Below are positions 25,038-33,907 of a DNA stretch of 64,000 bases, one piece after another (the stretch's first letter is position 1; each line of letters starts with the position of its first letter). Location: contig NZ_JARUXC010000004.1 in NCBI RefSeq assembly GCF_030433855.1, positions 124,001-188,000 on the forward strand, read 5' to 3'. Source of the stretch: Agreia sp. PsM10 (lineage in GTDB: Bacteria > Actinomycetota > Actinomycetes > Actinomycetales > Microbacteriaceae). The translations under genes and the position numbers were made by a program. The notes beneath the pieces are model-generated. The model ran no database searches and was not told where the DNA came from. It saw only the letters and a program-made list of their open reading frames with translations.

Positions 25038-26081
25038 ATGTCCGACCTGTCCACCACCCCCGCTTCGATGGCGCTCTCGATGGTCACCGGCCCCGGCCAG
25101 ACCTCCGTCGTCGAGGTGCCCGTGCCCACCGCCGGGCCCGCCGACGTGCTGGTCAAGATCCGCGCGTGCGGCATCTGCGGCTCCGACGCGATGTACATCG
25201 CCATCGGCGGGCTCCCCGGTCGCGAGGGCCGGACCCCGCTCGGCCACGAACCCGCCGGCGAGGTCGTGGCGGTCGGCAGCGATGTTGTCGGCGTGAGCGT
25301 GGGCGACCACGTGGTCGTGAACCCCATGGCGGCGCCATCCGGAATCATCGGCTCGGGCGGTGCGACCGGCGGAATGGCCGACTACCTGCTCGTCGAGAAC
25401 GCGGTCGTCGGAACGAGCCTCGCGATCGTGCCCGACCACATCCCGTTCGAGGTCGCTGCGCTCAACGAGCCGATGGCCGTGGCTCGGCACGCCGTCAACC
25501 GCACCCGGCCCAAGCCGGGCGACAAGGTCGTGATCTTCGGCGCGGGTCCCATCGGGCTGGGCGCCGCCATCAGCTACATGGCCTTGGGCGTCGAGCACAT
25601 CGTGGTGGTCGACGTGATCGCGTCCCGCCTCGAGAAGGCCCTGCAGATCGGGGTGGATGCCGTGGTGAATTCGGCAGAGGAGGACCTGGTCGAGCGGCTG
25701 GTCGCCCTGCACGGCGAAGGACCGGCGCGTCGGGGAGTGCGGAAGCCGGCATCCGACATCTACCTGGATGCGACGGGCGCGGCCCCGGTGGTGAAGGCCA
25801 TTCTCGGCGCGGCGAAGCACGGGGCGACGCTGGGCATCGTGGGAGTGCACAAGAAGCCGGTCGAGGTCGACTTCGGCGAGCTGCTCGGCTCGGAGCTGAC
25901 CATCGTGCTGTCGATGGGCTATCCGACCGAGATCTTCGAGGTGACCCAGGACATCATCGCCAACTGGCAGAAGTACGCGGTGATCGTGAGCGACGTGTTT
26001 CCGTTCGCCGACGTGCAGCGAGCATTCGAGGTCGCCGCGACGCCGGGCGCGGCGGACAAGGTCGTGGTCACCTTCGACTGA
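25038..26081 (+). CDS. Zinc-type medium-chain alcohol dehydrogenase
   Basis: The 347-residue MDR protein shows CGICGSDAMYI (catalytic zinc Cys), GHEPAGEVVAVG (catalytic zinc His/Glu) and the NAD(P) fingerprint VVIFGAGPIGLGAA. The four-Cys structural zinc loop of classical members is missing: the corresponding segment reads VNPMAAPSGIIGSGGATGG. It resembles sorbitol, threonine or butanediol dehydrogenases, but the substrate cannot be fixed. ATG 25038 has GAGGAG upstream. The neighbouring divergent TetR gene and the palindrome between them suggest induction by the substrate. Confidence 0.88.
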   Translation: MSDLSTTPASMALSMVTGPGQTSVVEVPVPTAGPADVLVKIRACGICGSDAMYIAIGGLPGREGRTPLGHEPAGEVVAVGSDVVGVSVGDHVVVNPMAAPSGIIGSGGATGGMADYLLVENAVVGTSLAIVPDHIPFEVAALNEPMAVARHAVNRTRPKPGDKVVIFGAGPIGLGAAISYMALGVEHIVVVDVIASRLEKALQIGVDAVVNSAEEDLVERLVALHGEGPARRGVRKPASDIYLDATGAAPVVKAILGAAKHGATLGIVGVHKKPVEVDFGELLGSELTIVLSMGYPTEIFEVTQDIIANWQKYAVIVSDVFPFADVQRAFEVAATPGAADKVVVTFD

Positions 26082-26153
26082 TCGCGAGGCCCATCCGTTG
26101 CCTAGACTTCTGCGGGGCGGCCCGTGCGGCCGCCCGCAGGAGAGAGGCTGATC

Positions 26154-26816
26154 ATGGCGCGCAAGCCCGGTACACAGGCACCCCGATTGGATGCGATCAG
26201 GCTCGACGACCTCGTCGCTGGCGACCCCGAGACGCTCCGGTCGCACGACGTCTACGAGGGCCTGCGCTTCGAGGGCGCCGACCTGTCCGGCCGCGACCTG
26301 TCGGGCGTCCAGCTCAGGGAGTGCGCGTTCGACGATCTGCAGGCGCACGATGCCTCTCTGCGCGGGGCGACGTTCGCCGACGTCGAGATCCATCGGCTGA
26401 ACGCGCCCATCTTCTCGGCCCCCAGGGCGGAGCTGCGCTCGGTCACGATCGACGGATCGCGCCTCGGCTCCGCCGAGCTGTACGAGTCAGCCCTCTCGTC
26501 GGTGCACATCTCGTCGACCAAGCTCGGCTTCGCCAACCTCTCGGGAGCCAACCTGCTCGACGTGCTGTTCACCGGATGCTCGATCGACGAGCTCGACCTG
26601 AGCAGCTCCAAGCTGAACCGCGTGGCGTTCGTCGACTGCACGATCGGAGTGCTGAGCCTCAACCACGCCACGCTGCAGAACGTCGACCTGCGTCGCGCCG
26701 AGCTCTCCCGCCTCGACGGGTTCACCGCCCTCGCCGGGGCGACGCTGTCGAGCGGCCAGGTCGCCGACCTGGCGTCGTCTTTCGCCGAGCACCTGGGCAT
26801 CCGCGTCGAGGACTGA
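26154..26816 (+). CDS. Pentapeptide-repeat protein
   Basis: After a 30-residue lead the 220-residue protein consists largely of pentapeptide repeats (A/S-D/N-L/F-S/R-G type), for example GADLSGRDLSGVQLRECAF, LGFANLSGANLLDVLF and LQNVDLRRAELSRLDG, which would fold as a right-handed quadrilateral beta helix. Some family members mimic DNA and protect gyrase; most have no known function. ATG 26154 follows AGGAGAGAGG. A broken relative of its first 60 residues lies at 19924. A REP palindrome follows the gene. Confidence 0.85.
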   Translation: MARKPGTQAPRLDAIRLDDLVAGDPETLRSHDVYEGLRFEGADLSGRDLSGVQLRECAFDDLQAHDASLRGATFADVEIHRLNAPIFSAPRAELRSVTIDGSRLGSAELYESALSSVHISSTKLGFANLSGANLLDVLFTGCSIDELDLSSSKLNRVAFVDCTIGVLSLNHATLQNVDLRRAELSRLDGFTALAGATLSSGQVADLASSFAEHLGIRVED

Positions 26817-26825
26817 GTGGACGGG

Positions 26826-26893
26826 CCCTTCGACAGGCTCAGGGAACAGCGCGGCGACAGGCTCAGGGAGCGTTCCCTGAGCCTGTCGAAGGG
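26826..26893. repeat. Palindromic intergenic repeat cluster (GTTCCCTGAGCCTGTCGAAGGG family)
   Basis: One unit reads CCCTTCGACAGGCTCAGGGAAC (26826-26847), a partial second unit follows in the same direction, and an inverted unit ends at 26893. The cluster fills the gap between the convergent pentapeptide and MMPL genes and can form a strong hairpin, so it may also terminate transcription. Confidence 0.85.
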
Positions 26894-26908
26894 CGAACAG
26901 CCCCGCCG

Positions 26909-29125
26909 CTACACCCCGGCACCCACCGGTATGCGCTCCGCACCCGAGGCGGAGACCGGCGCCGCTGCATCCAGAGCATGGCCCTCGGTGTCGATGTTCG
27001 GAACGATGCGGTCGAGCCACTTCGGCATCCACCAGGCGGACTCGCCGAGCAGGCTGAGCAGCGCCGGAATCAGCACGAGCCGCACGATGAACGCGTCCGC
27101 CATCACGCCGACCATCAGTCCGAAGGCGATGGATGCGCCGATCGCGAAGGTTCCCGTGGCGAACCCGGCGAAGACCACGGTCATGATGGTCGCTGCCGCC
27201 ACGAGCACCGGTCCGGAGCGCGCGAAGCCCTCGCGGATCGCCTTCTTCGGGGACATTCCCCGGTCGTGCATCTCCTTGATGCGCGAGACCAGGAACACCT
27301 GGTAGTCCATGGCGAGGCCGAAGAGCACGCCCACCAGCAGCAAGGGGAGCAGGCTCATCATGGGGTCGCCCTGGGGCGCGGCGATCACTGCGTCGAGCCA
27401 GCCCCACTGGAACACCGCGGTGCTGGCTCCGAACGAGGCCCCGACCGACAGCAGGTATCCGAGCGTCGCGATCAGCGGAATGAGCAGCGATCGGAACATC
27501 ACGACGAGCAGCAGCATCGAGATGACAACGATCACGATGATGTACTTGATCAGCGCGCTGGTGAGCGCCGCGTCCTGGTCGAGACCGATCGCCGTCTCGC
27601 CGGTGACCTCGAGGTGCACGCCTGTCAGCGAGTCGGCATCGTCGGTGATCGTGGTCACCACGTCTTTCGTCGCCTGGTCGATCGGGCCGCCGTCGGGGAT
27701 CACGACGATCCGCGCCATGCGTCCGTCGGCCGAGATCTCGGCCGGAACCACCTGCTGAACGCCCGCCAGCGTGCCGAGCCGGCCCTCGACATCCGGCGCC
27801 TTCGAGGCGATGTCGTCGCCTTCGGCGAGCACGATCAACGGGCTCTGGATGCCGCCGAACTCGTCGACGATGAGGTTGTAGGCGGTGCGCTCCGTCGACT
27901 CCGGATCGGCGCCCCCGGGGATGCTGAACGCGGTCTTCATGCTGAACAGCGGCAGGGCGACGATCACGAGAACCACGATGCCGGCGAGCGCCGAGACGAT
28001 CGGCCGGTTGACCACGACGCTGCCCCAGCCGCGCAGGAGTCCACGCTTCTGCGTGGCACCCTCCACCCAGACGGTTCCGGAGGCGAGCTCCGCGCGCTGC
28101 TTCTTCGAGAGGGCTCGCGTGCCCATGGTGCGCATCAGCGCGGGCAGCAGCGTGAGGGCGAGCAGCACGGCCACGGCGACGGCGGCCGCGGCGGCGAAGC
28201 CCATCTCGGTGATGAAGCTGAGGTTGGCGACGAGCAGGGCCACGAGAGCGACGATCACGGTGAGTCCGGCGAAGACGACGGCTGTGCCTGCGGTTCCCGT
28301 CGCCCGGGCCACCGCGTCTTCGACGCTCTTGCCGCTTCTCAGCTCTGTTCTGAACCTCGACAGGATGAAGAGGCTGTAGTCGATGCCGACGGCGAGGCCG
28401 AGCATGGCCGACAGGATGATGGAGTTGTCGCCGAGCGGGAACAGTGCGCCGTAGGCGAGCACTCCGACAAGGCCGACGCCCACGCCGAAGACGGCGATGA
28501 GCAGATTGACGCCGGCCGCGAGCAGCGAGCCGAAGGTGAGGATGAGCACGAGGAACGCGATGATCACACCGACGCCCTCGCCGATGCCCGGCTCGGGGGC
28601 GCCGAGGGGAACGAGGTTGCCGCCGAGTTCGACGCCGAGGTCGTTCGGCGCGTTCGCCTGCAGCTCGAGGGCCGCGTCGTAGGACGACACCTGCTTCGCG
28701 TCGGACAGCTCGCCGTAGCTCAGCGTCGCGACGGCGAGGGTGCCGTCCTCGGATACGTAGGGCCGGTTCGCGTCGAACGGATCGCTGACGGCGTCGACTC
28801 CGGGGAGTGCCGCGGCCTCGCTCAGGACGTCGGCGATCTGCGCCGCGACCGCCGGGTCGGAGACGTCTCCGCCATCCGGCTGGAAGACGAGTTGCAGCGT
28901 GTCACCTGTGGCATCGGCCGAGGCGGGGAATTCGTCGTTCATGCGATCGAGGGCCTGCGACGCAGGAGAGTCGGGAATCGAGTCGGTTGCCGCGGCCGGC
29001 GAGGCGAGGTTGCCACCGATCACGAGGGTGCCGATGAGGCCGGCGAAGATCAGGAGCCAGGCTCCGATCACCACCATGCGGTGTCGGGCGCTGAACCGTC
29101 CGACGCGGGCGAGGAATGTGGACAA
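26909..29125 (-). CDS. MMPL/RND-family membrane transporter
   Basis: The 738-residue protein has the doubled MMPL plan: an N-terminal helix, an extracellular domain, five to six helices (GVGVIIAFLVLILTFGSL, then GIDYSLFILSRFRTEL), and a second half repeating this order (LLVGVLFGLAMDYQVFLVSR, then IKEMHDRG). The paired Asp-Tyr motifs GIDYS and AMDYQ are the conserved proton-relay positions. TTG 29125 is supported by AAGGAG six bases upstream. Such transporters export lipids, antibiotics or other hydrophobic compounds. A NarL-type two-component system lies downstream in the same orientation on the far side of a DUF4342 gene. Confidence 0.92.
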   Translation of the reverse strand: MSTFLARVGRFSARHRMVVIGAWLLIFAGLIGTLVIGGNLASPAAATDSIPDSPASQALDRMNDEFPASADATGDTLQLVFQPDGGDVSDPAVAAQIADVLSEAAALPGVDAVSDPFDANRPYVSEDGTLAVATLSYGELSDAKQVSSYDAALELQANAPNDLGVELGGNLVPLGAPEPGIGEGVGVIIAFLVLILTFGSLLAAGVNLLIAVFGVGVGLVGVLAYGALFPLGDNSIILSAMLGLAVGIDYSLFILSRFRTELRSGKSVEDAVARATGTAGTAVVFAGLTVIVALVALLVANLSFITEMGFAAAAAVAVAVLLALTLLPALMRTMGTRALSKKQRAELASGTVWVEGATQKRGLLRGWGSVVVNRPIVSALAGIVVLVIVALPLFSMKTAFSIPGGADPESTERTAYNLIVDEFGGIQSPLIVLAEGDDIASKAPDVEGRLGTLAGVQQVVPAEISADGRMARIVVIPDGGPIDQATKDVVTTITDDADSLTGVHLEVTGETAIGLDQDAALTSALIKYIIVIVVISMLLLVVMFRSLLIPLIATLGYLLSVGASFGASTAVFQWGWLDAVIAAPQGDPMMSLLPLLLVGVLFGLAMDYQVFLVSRIKEMHDRGMSPKKAIREGFARSGPVLVAAATIMTVVFAGFATGTFAIGASIAFGLMVGVMADAFIVRLVLIPALLSLLGESAWWMPKWLDRIVPNIDTEGHALDAAAPVSASGAERIPVGAGV

Positions 29126-29326
29126 GAGAGGCTCCTTGGAGTGAGGCGGAAAGGTCTACCTCAATACTCGCGAGCGGTGTTCTCCTCGGAATCGTCCTGC
29201 TGGATCGTGCGGTCTAATGCGTTTGGATGAGACGGCCGGCAACTCGGTGCAGCCACGGCCTATGCTCGTCGCTATTCGACGAGGAGTGCCTCCTGCTGCA
29301 CCGAATTACTGCGCTGCGCTGCTGCG

Positions 29327-29680
29327 TCAGATGGATGCCGAGGGGTCGGGCTCGGCCGGGCCGTCCGTCGGGCTCGCGGCCGGCGTCGTGGCCGAGCCGT
29401 CTACGGAACCCGCGGCATCCGCTCGCCGTTCGACGACCAGCGTGATCTTCGAGACGACCGCGGCGATCGCGCCGATCGCGAGCAGCACGGGGGCGATCGC
29501 CACGGTGAGTGCGAGGCCGACGAGGCCCGCGTTCACCGGGATCTCGAGCAGGGCGCTGCCGTCTTCGCGCTTCAGGATGATGCGGCGCACGTTGCCTTCG
29601 TGGATGAGGTTCTTGACTGTCTCGACCAGCTTGTCGCCGGCGACCTCGAACTGCTCGAACGTGGATTTCTTGTCGCTCAT
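29327..29680 (-). CDS. DUF4342 domain protein
   Basis: The 117-residue protein begins with the DUF4342 pattern FEQFEVAGDKLVETVKNLI, then EGNVRRIILKREDG and a hydrophobic stretch of about 35 residues (GLVGLALTVAIAPVLLAIGA, continuing). It ends in an acidic Ala/Pro/Ser tail. The hydrophobic part probably attaches it to the membrane. Its function is not established. It is transcribed alone, with 200 bases of non-coding sequence toward the MMPL gene in which I see no feature. Confidence 0.82.
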   Translation of the reverse strand: MSDKKSTFEQFEVAGDKLVETVKNLIHEGNVRRIILKREDGSALLEIPVNAGLVGLALTVAIAPVLLAIGAIAAVVSKITLVVERRADAAGSVDGSATTPAASPTDGPAEPDPSASI

Positions 29681-29809
29681 GTCGTTTCGTCCTGTCTGAC
29701 GTCGATGTTCGTACGACGATCCGGTTCGGAACGCCTGGATTCCAGTCTGGCCGTGTCGCGCGCTGCGCGCATCAGTCCCGGGTACGACTCACCCGATTCA
29801 CATGCAGTA

Positions 29810-30472
29810 CTACGACGCCGCGAACCCGGCCCGATAGGCGAATGTCACGAGTTGGGCGCGGTCGCGCGCTCCCAGCTTCGCCATGGCCCTGTTCGCGTGG
29901 GTCTTCACCGTGTACGGCGACACGAACATCTCGGCGGCGATCTGCGTGTTGTCGAGTCCGCGCGCCGCGGCCTTCACGACGTCGAGCTCGCGGGGGGTGA
30001 GCGCCGAGAAGCGGTCGAGCATGGCGGCGTCCGCAGCGGGTCGACTCTCGTGGGCCACGTGGCCGATGAGAGCGGCGCTCGCGGAGGCCGACAGTGCCCC
30101 GCCGCCCGTCGCCACCTCGTGGATGCCCGCGGCCAGCTCGGCGGGGCCGATGCCCTTGCTGAGAAAGCCGTTGGCTCCGGCGCGCAGGGCCGCGAACACG
30201 TTCTCGTCGTTGTCGAAGGTGGTCAGCACGATGATGCGCAGCTGCTCGCTCGTGTAGGCGGCGCGCAGACGCTTGGTCGCCTCGACCCCGTCGATGCCGG
30301 GCATCCGGATGTCCATGAGCACGACGTCGACGCTCAGTCCGTCGATCGCGGCGAGGGCCTCGAACCCGTCGCCGACGTCGGCGACGATCTCGATGTCGGC
30401 TTGCGGTTCGAGGATCGCGCGCAGGCCCGCGCGGATCATCTCCTGGTCGTCCACGATCATCACCCGGATCAT
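29810..30472 (-). CDS. NarL/LuxR-family response regulator
   Basis: The receiver domain has MIVDDQEMIRAGL and VVLMDIRMPGIDGVEA (phosphoacceptor Asp about 54). The C-terminal LuxR helix-turn-helix has LTPRELDVVKAAARGLDNTQ and VSPYTVKTHANRAMAKLGA. ATG 30472 overlaps the kinase stop as ATGA, so the two are translated together. In actinobacteria such pairs often control nearby transporters; the MMPL exporter is the obvious candidate but no operator was identified. Confidence 0.92.
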   Translation of the reverse strand: MIRVMIVDDQEMIRAGLRAILEPQADIEIVADVGDGFEALAAIDGLSVDVVLMDIRMPGIDGVEATKRLRAAYTSEQLRIIVLTTFDNDENVFAALRAGANGFLSKGIGPAELAAGIHEVATGGGALSASASAALIGHVAHESRPAADAAMLDRFSALTPRELDVVKAAARGLDNTQIAAEMFVSPYTVKTHANRAMAKLGARDRAQLVTFAYRAGFAAS

Positions 30473-31662
30473 CGGATCTGCCCTCCGTCTATGCGCAGTG
30501 TCGCGACGACGATGAACGCGTCGTCGGTGTCGACGACCTCGAGGCGGCCGCCGGCCGACGTGGCGCGCTCGCGCATGCCGATCAGACCGTAGCCGCGCCG
30601 CGCAGCGGCAGTCTTCGGTGCCCGGCGCGCCCGGGCATTCGTGACCGTGATCGTCAGGATGCCGCCATCCGACCGGGTCGTCACCGAGACGGCACCCGGG
30701 CCATGGCGCTGCGAGTTGGTGAGCGCCTCCTGCACGATCCGGAACGCGGCCGTGCTGACCTCGGCATCGATCGCCTCCGGCGCCTCGCACAATTCGGCCT
30801 GCACCTCGACGCCGGCCGAGCGGTAGGAGTCGATGAGGCGCGCGATGCCGCCGAGGTCGGGCGTGGGCCGTGACGCATCGCCGGCAGCGGATTCAGGCTC
30901 GTCGGTGCGGAGCACGTGCAGGATGCGTTGGGTCTCCGAAAGGACAGCTTGCACGTTCGACCGGGCCGAGGTGAGGGACGATCGGGCGGTAGCGGCCTCT
31001 GCCGGGAGGCTGACCTCGGCGACTCCGAGATGCATGTTGAGCACCGCGATCTCGTGCCCCACCACGTCGTGCAGGTCGCGGGCGATGCGCAGGCGTTCCT
31101 CGCTCACGCGCTGGTTCGCCTCGGCATCGCGAGTCGCGAGTGCTTCGAGGGAGCGCTGTTCGAGCTCGCGCCGGTAGCGGTCCTGGCTGCGAGTGGCACT
31201 GCCTGCGGCGGCGGCGGCCAGGGCGAATGCGAAAGCCACGATCGATACCGGGTAGACGAAGCCCTGGTCGTGGAACAGCGAGACGGACACGTAGTTGGCG
31301 GAGCCGATGACCAGGCCGACCATGACCGCCGGCATGCCTCGGACCGCGAGGGAGAACGCGGCGAACACAGCGAGGTTCCAGGCCATGAGCGGATCCCAGT
31401 CCACCGCATTGGCCACGAAGGGCGCGGCAGCGATGACTGCCAGGCCGACCCAGCGCCACCGGTAAGACACGGCGATGCCGAGAAGGGAGACTATGAGGGG
31501 GATCCAGGCCACGAAGCCGTATCCCTGCAGCGGGGGGACCACGAATTCGGTGGCCGAGGCCAGCCCGATGGTGATCAGGGTGATGCGGTCGAGCAGTGCG
31601 GGTCGTCGATACCACGAGGGGCGGTACGCCACCATCTCGGTGGGTGAGCTCGACGCGGTCAT
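30469..31662 (-). CDS. NarL-type sensor histidine kinase (HisKA_3)
   Basis: The protein of about 397 residues has five or six predicted membrane helices in the first 170 residues, then a coiled segment and the HisKA_3 dimerisation motif SEERLRIARDLHDVVGHEIA with the phosphorylated His. The HATPase region (IVQEALTNSQRHGPGAVSV, then GYGLIGMRERA) follows. ATG 31662 is preceded by GGGAGGATC; the frame is open further upstream without a ribosome site. No extracellular sensor domain is visible, so it may sense membrane state through its helices. Confidence 0.9.
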   Translation of the reverse strand: MTASSSPTEMVAYRPSWYRRPALLDRITLITIGLASATEFVVPPLQGYGFVAWIPLIVSLLGIAVSYRWRWVGLAVIAAAPFVANAVDWDPLMAWNLAVFAAFSLAVRGMPAVMVGLVIGSANYVSVSLFHDQGFVYPVSIVAFAFALAAAAAGSATRSQDRYRRELEQRSLEALATRDAEANQRVSEERLRIARDLHDVVGHEIAVLNMHLGVAEVSLPAEAATARSSLTSARSNVQAVLSETQRILHVLRTDEPESAAGDASRPTPDLGGIARLIDSYRSAGVEVQAELCEAPEAIDAEVSTAAFRIVQEALTNSQRHGPGAVSVTTRSDGGILTITVTNARARRAPKTAAARRGYGLIGMRERATSAGGRLEVVDTDDAFIVVATLRIDGGQIR

Positions 31663-31732
31663 TCGTTGATCCTCCCACCGGGTCCGCGACAGAAGGTACT
31701 GCGGACGCGGTAGATCTGCCGCGTGGCGCCGG

Positions 31733-31793
31733 GCGCGGGTGTTCTCGTCCAGCGCGGCGGCTGAACCACTGCGCTTCGCGAAAACACCCGCGC
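31733..31793. terminator. Hairpin downstream of the SDR gene
   Basis: GCGCGGGTGTT (31733-31743) and AACACCCGCGC (31783-31793) are perfect inverted arms around a 39-base loop. It lies between the stop of the minus-strand SDR gene and the start of the kinase gene, so it probably ends SDR transcription. Confidence 0.5.
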
Positions 31794-31834
31794 TCGCCGA
31801 CGCCGATGCCGGACCTGGCGCGCCGCCCAGGCCG

Positions 31835-32887
31835 TTACGCCACAGACCAGCCGCCATCCGACGGCAGGATGACGCCGTTCACGTTGACGCCGTCGTCGCT
31901 CAGCAGGAACGTGATCGACGCGGCGAGGGCGTCGCTCTCGACGGCCTCGGGCATGACCGACATGCCCACGCGCACCCGCTCCGCACCGAGCTTCGAGCCG
32001 AACTTCGCCTCGATGTTCGTGATCGTCGGGCCGGGGGCGACCGCGTTGACCCGGATCCCGCTGGGTCCGTACATGAACGCGCTGCTCTTGGTGAGCCCCG
32101 CGACAGCGTGCTTCGACGCCGTGTAGGCCGCGCCGGCCGCCGATCCGCGCAGGGCAGCCTCCGAAGCCGTGTTCACGATCGAGCCGTGGGCCTGGCCGAG
32201 CATCGTGGGCATGACGGCCCGCATCAGCTTCATCGTGCCGTCGACGTTGATCGAGAAGACGCGCTTCCACACGTCGTCGGAGACGTCTCCGACCGGTGTC
32301 ATGTCGTCCATGATGCCGGCGATGTTGGCCAGGCCGTCGATGCGGTCGCCGGCTGCGGCGATGATCTGCGCCACGGCCTGATCGTCGGTGATGTCGGCGA
32401 CGACGGTCACGATGTCGGCGCCCGGGGTCTTCGCCACGAAGTCGTCGAGCCGCTCCTGCGAGATGTCGACGGCGACGACGCGGCCGCCCTCGCGGGCGAT
32501 TCTGGATGCCGTGGCCCGGCCGATGCCGGACCCTGCGCCGGTCACGATGATCGTCTTGCCCGAGAAGCGACCGTCGTCGATGCGCTCGACCCACTCCGGA
32601 GTCTGGACGGCCGGCTCGGCGTCGTCGGTCACGACGACGGCCGGCGTGCCTTCGGGAACCTCGCCGGCGGCCGCACGGCGAACGAGGTCGTCGATCAGCT
32701 CCTGGCTGAACGCGCCCTGGCTCATCTCGACCAGTCGATCGAGCGAGAGCTTGCTCACGGTGCGCAACGCACTGGCATCCTGACCCGCCTTGGCCAGCAG
32801 GTCGTTCATGATGGGGCCGCCGACCGGGTGCGACAGCCAGGTGCCGATGGTCGAGGAGCTGGTGAGGGGCGTGTTCTCTGCGGTCAT
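31835..32887 (-). CDS. Short-chain dehydrogenase with N-terminal extension
   Basis: The last 245 residues are a classical SDR: TGAGSGIGRATA cofactor motif, NIAG, and YTASKHAVAG with catalytic Tyr and Lys. SEAALRGSAAG supplies a Ser just before it. The first 105 residues are an extra helical region (WLSHPVGGPIMNDLLAKAGQ, VSKLSLDRLVEMSQGAF) that repeats neither half of the SDR fold and may mediate assembly. ATG 32887 is chosen over an ATG nine bases earlier because of spacing to GAAAGAGA. It is divergent from a TetR regulator and separated from it by a palindrome. Substrate unknown. Confidence 0.88.
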   Translation of the reverse strand: MTAENTPLTSSSTIGTWLSHPVGGPIMNDLLAKAGQDASALRTVSKLSLDRLVEMSQGAFSQELIDDLVRRAAAGEVPEGTPAVVVTDDAEPAVQTPEWVERIDDGRFSGKTIIVTGAGSGIGRATASRIAREGGRVVAVDISQERLDDFVAKTPGADIVTVVADITDDQAVAQIIAAAGDRIDGLANIAGIMDDMTPVGDVSDDVWKRVFSINVDGTMKLMRAVMPTMLGQAHGSIVNTASEAALRGSAAGAAYTASKHAVAGLTKSSAFMYGPSGIRVNAVAPGPTITNIEAKFGSKLGAERVRVGMSVMPEAVESDALAASITFLLSDDGVNVNGVILPSDGGWSVA

Positions 32888-32918
32888 GGGATGCATCTCT
32901 TTCTCTCGAGTCTTGAAC

Positions 32919-32934
32919 CGGACAACTCTGTCCG
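32919..32934. promoter_or_regulatory. Probable TetR operator between SDR and TetR genes
   Basis: CGGACA and TGTCCG form perfect six-base arms around ACTC. The site lies in the 63-base divergent gap, next to a TAGGCT -10-like element at about 32939 serving the TetR gene. Confidence 0.55.
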
Positions 32935-32950
32935 CACGTAGGCTACACCC

Positions 32951-33550
32951 GTGACAACACCGAAACCTGAACCCCGCAAGGCGAATCGCGGCCCCAGTGC
33001 GGGGCCCGAGAACCGGCGTGCGCTCATCGTGGCCGCGCGCGAGGTGTTCGGAGACGGAGGGTACGCCGCGCCGCTCAGCTCGGTGGCCAAGCTGGCCGGG
33101 GTCGGCCAGGGCAGTCTCTACCGGCACTTCCCCGACCGGCTGTCGCTGGCCGTCGCCGTCTTCGACGAGAACATCGGAGAGCTCGAAGCCATATCCAACC
33201 GCGCCGACAGCACTCTCGACGAGCTGCTCGACGCGATCATTGCGCAAGCGCTGGTGTCGACGGCGATGATCGACATGATCACCGCCGACCTCGACGACCC
33301 GAGGGTTCAGCACCTCCAGACGCGCATCGAAGACGTCGTCGACGCGATCGTGCAGCGTGAGCGTGCGGCCCATCGCATCGGCGACAGTGTCGAGACGGCC
33401 GACGTGCTGCTGGCCATCTCGATGCTCGCCGGGGTCGTGGCTCGGACGCCGGCGGATCGACGCGGCTCCGTTGCGCGCCGGGCCTGGTCGCTGTTTCACG
33501 CGGCGTTCGCGCCCTCCGAGCGAGGGACTCGGGTACCACCGACGCAGTAG
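32951..33550 (+). CDS. TetR-family transcriptional regulator
   Basis: The 199-residue protein has a basic lead and the TetR helix-turn-helix RRALIVAAREVFGDGGYAAP, then LSSVAKLAGVGQGSLYRHFP. GTG 32951 lies only about seven bases after the -10-like TAGGCT, so the transcript may be leaderless. It is divergent from the SDR gene and probably represses it and itself through the intervening palindrome. The ligand is unknown. Confidence 0.87.
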   Translation: MTTPKPEPRKANRGPSAGPENRRALIVAAREVFGDGGYAAPLSSVAKLAGVGQGSLYRHFPDRLSLAVAVFDENIGELEAISNRADSTLDELLDAIIAQALVSTAMIDMITADLDDPRVQHLQTRIEDVVDAIVQRERAAHRIGDSVETADVLLAISMLAGVVARTPADRRGSVARRAWSLFHAAFAPSERGTRVPPTQ

Positions 33551-33639
33551 GAGAAGTCATCCCTGCGCACGATTCGCATCCCGGCCGAACCCGCGAGTCT
33601 GGAGTCATCACACGCGAACAACCGAAAGGACGCGACACG

Positions 33640-33798
33640 ATGACCACGACCTACACCCGACTCCGAGCCGGGGAGCACGTCGACCGGGCCCCGAGGCGCC
33701 CGTCGACTCTCTCGACGCTCGCCTACGTGGCCGTCGGCACCGGAGCGATGGCTGTGAGCGCACTCGCCGTCGGGCTGGGTGTGCTCGCCCAGAACTGA
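33640..33798 (+). CDS. Small single-pass membrane protein, 52 residues
   Basis: ATG 33640 follows GAAAGGA. The 52-residue product starts MTTTYTRLRAGEH, has a basic stretch (DRAPRRPSTLS) and one hydrophobic helix rich in Ala, Val and Gly (LAYVAVGTGAMAVSALAVGL) close to the C-terminus VLAQN. Clear ribosome site, sensible length and membrane topology support a real gene, but nothing indicates its role. It sits between the TetR regulator and ppk2. Confidence 0.55.
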   Translation: MTTTYTRLRAGEHVDRAPRRPSTLSTLAYVAVGTGAMAVSALAVGLGVLAQN

Positions 33799-33907
33799 GC
33801 GCGCCGGGTGAGCGCGCCGGCTCGATCGCGGGCGACCACTGTACGCAGGGGCGACGGATGCGGCAACCCCGCGAGCCCGGACGGCCAAGGGCGAGGAGAG
33901 TTCGCCC

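Noticed and set aside
25166-29230. A very long plus-strand open frame (over 1300 codons) across the dehydrogenase, pentapeptide and MMPL genes
   Set aside because: It is an antisense or out-of-frame shadow caused by GC-rich codon use. The product is Arg/Gly/His-rich with no domain, and it crosses several well-supported genes on both strands.
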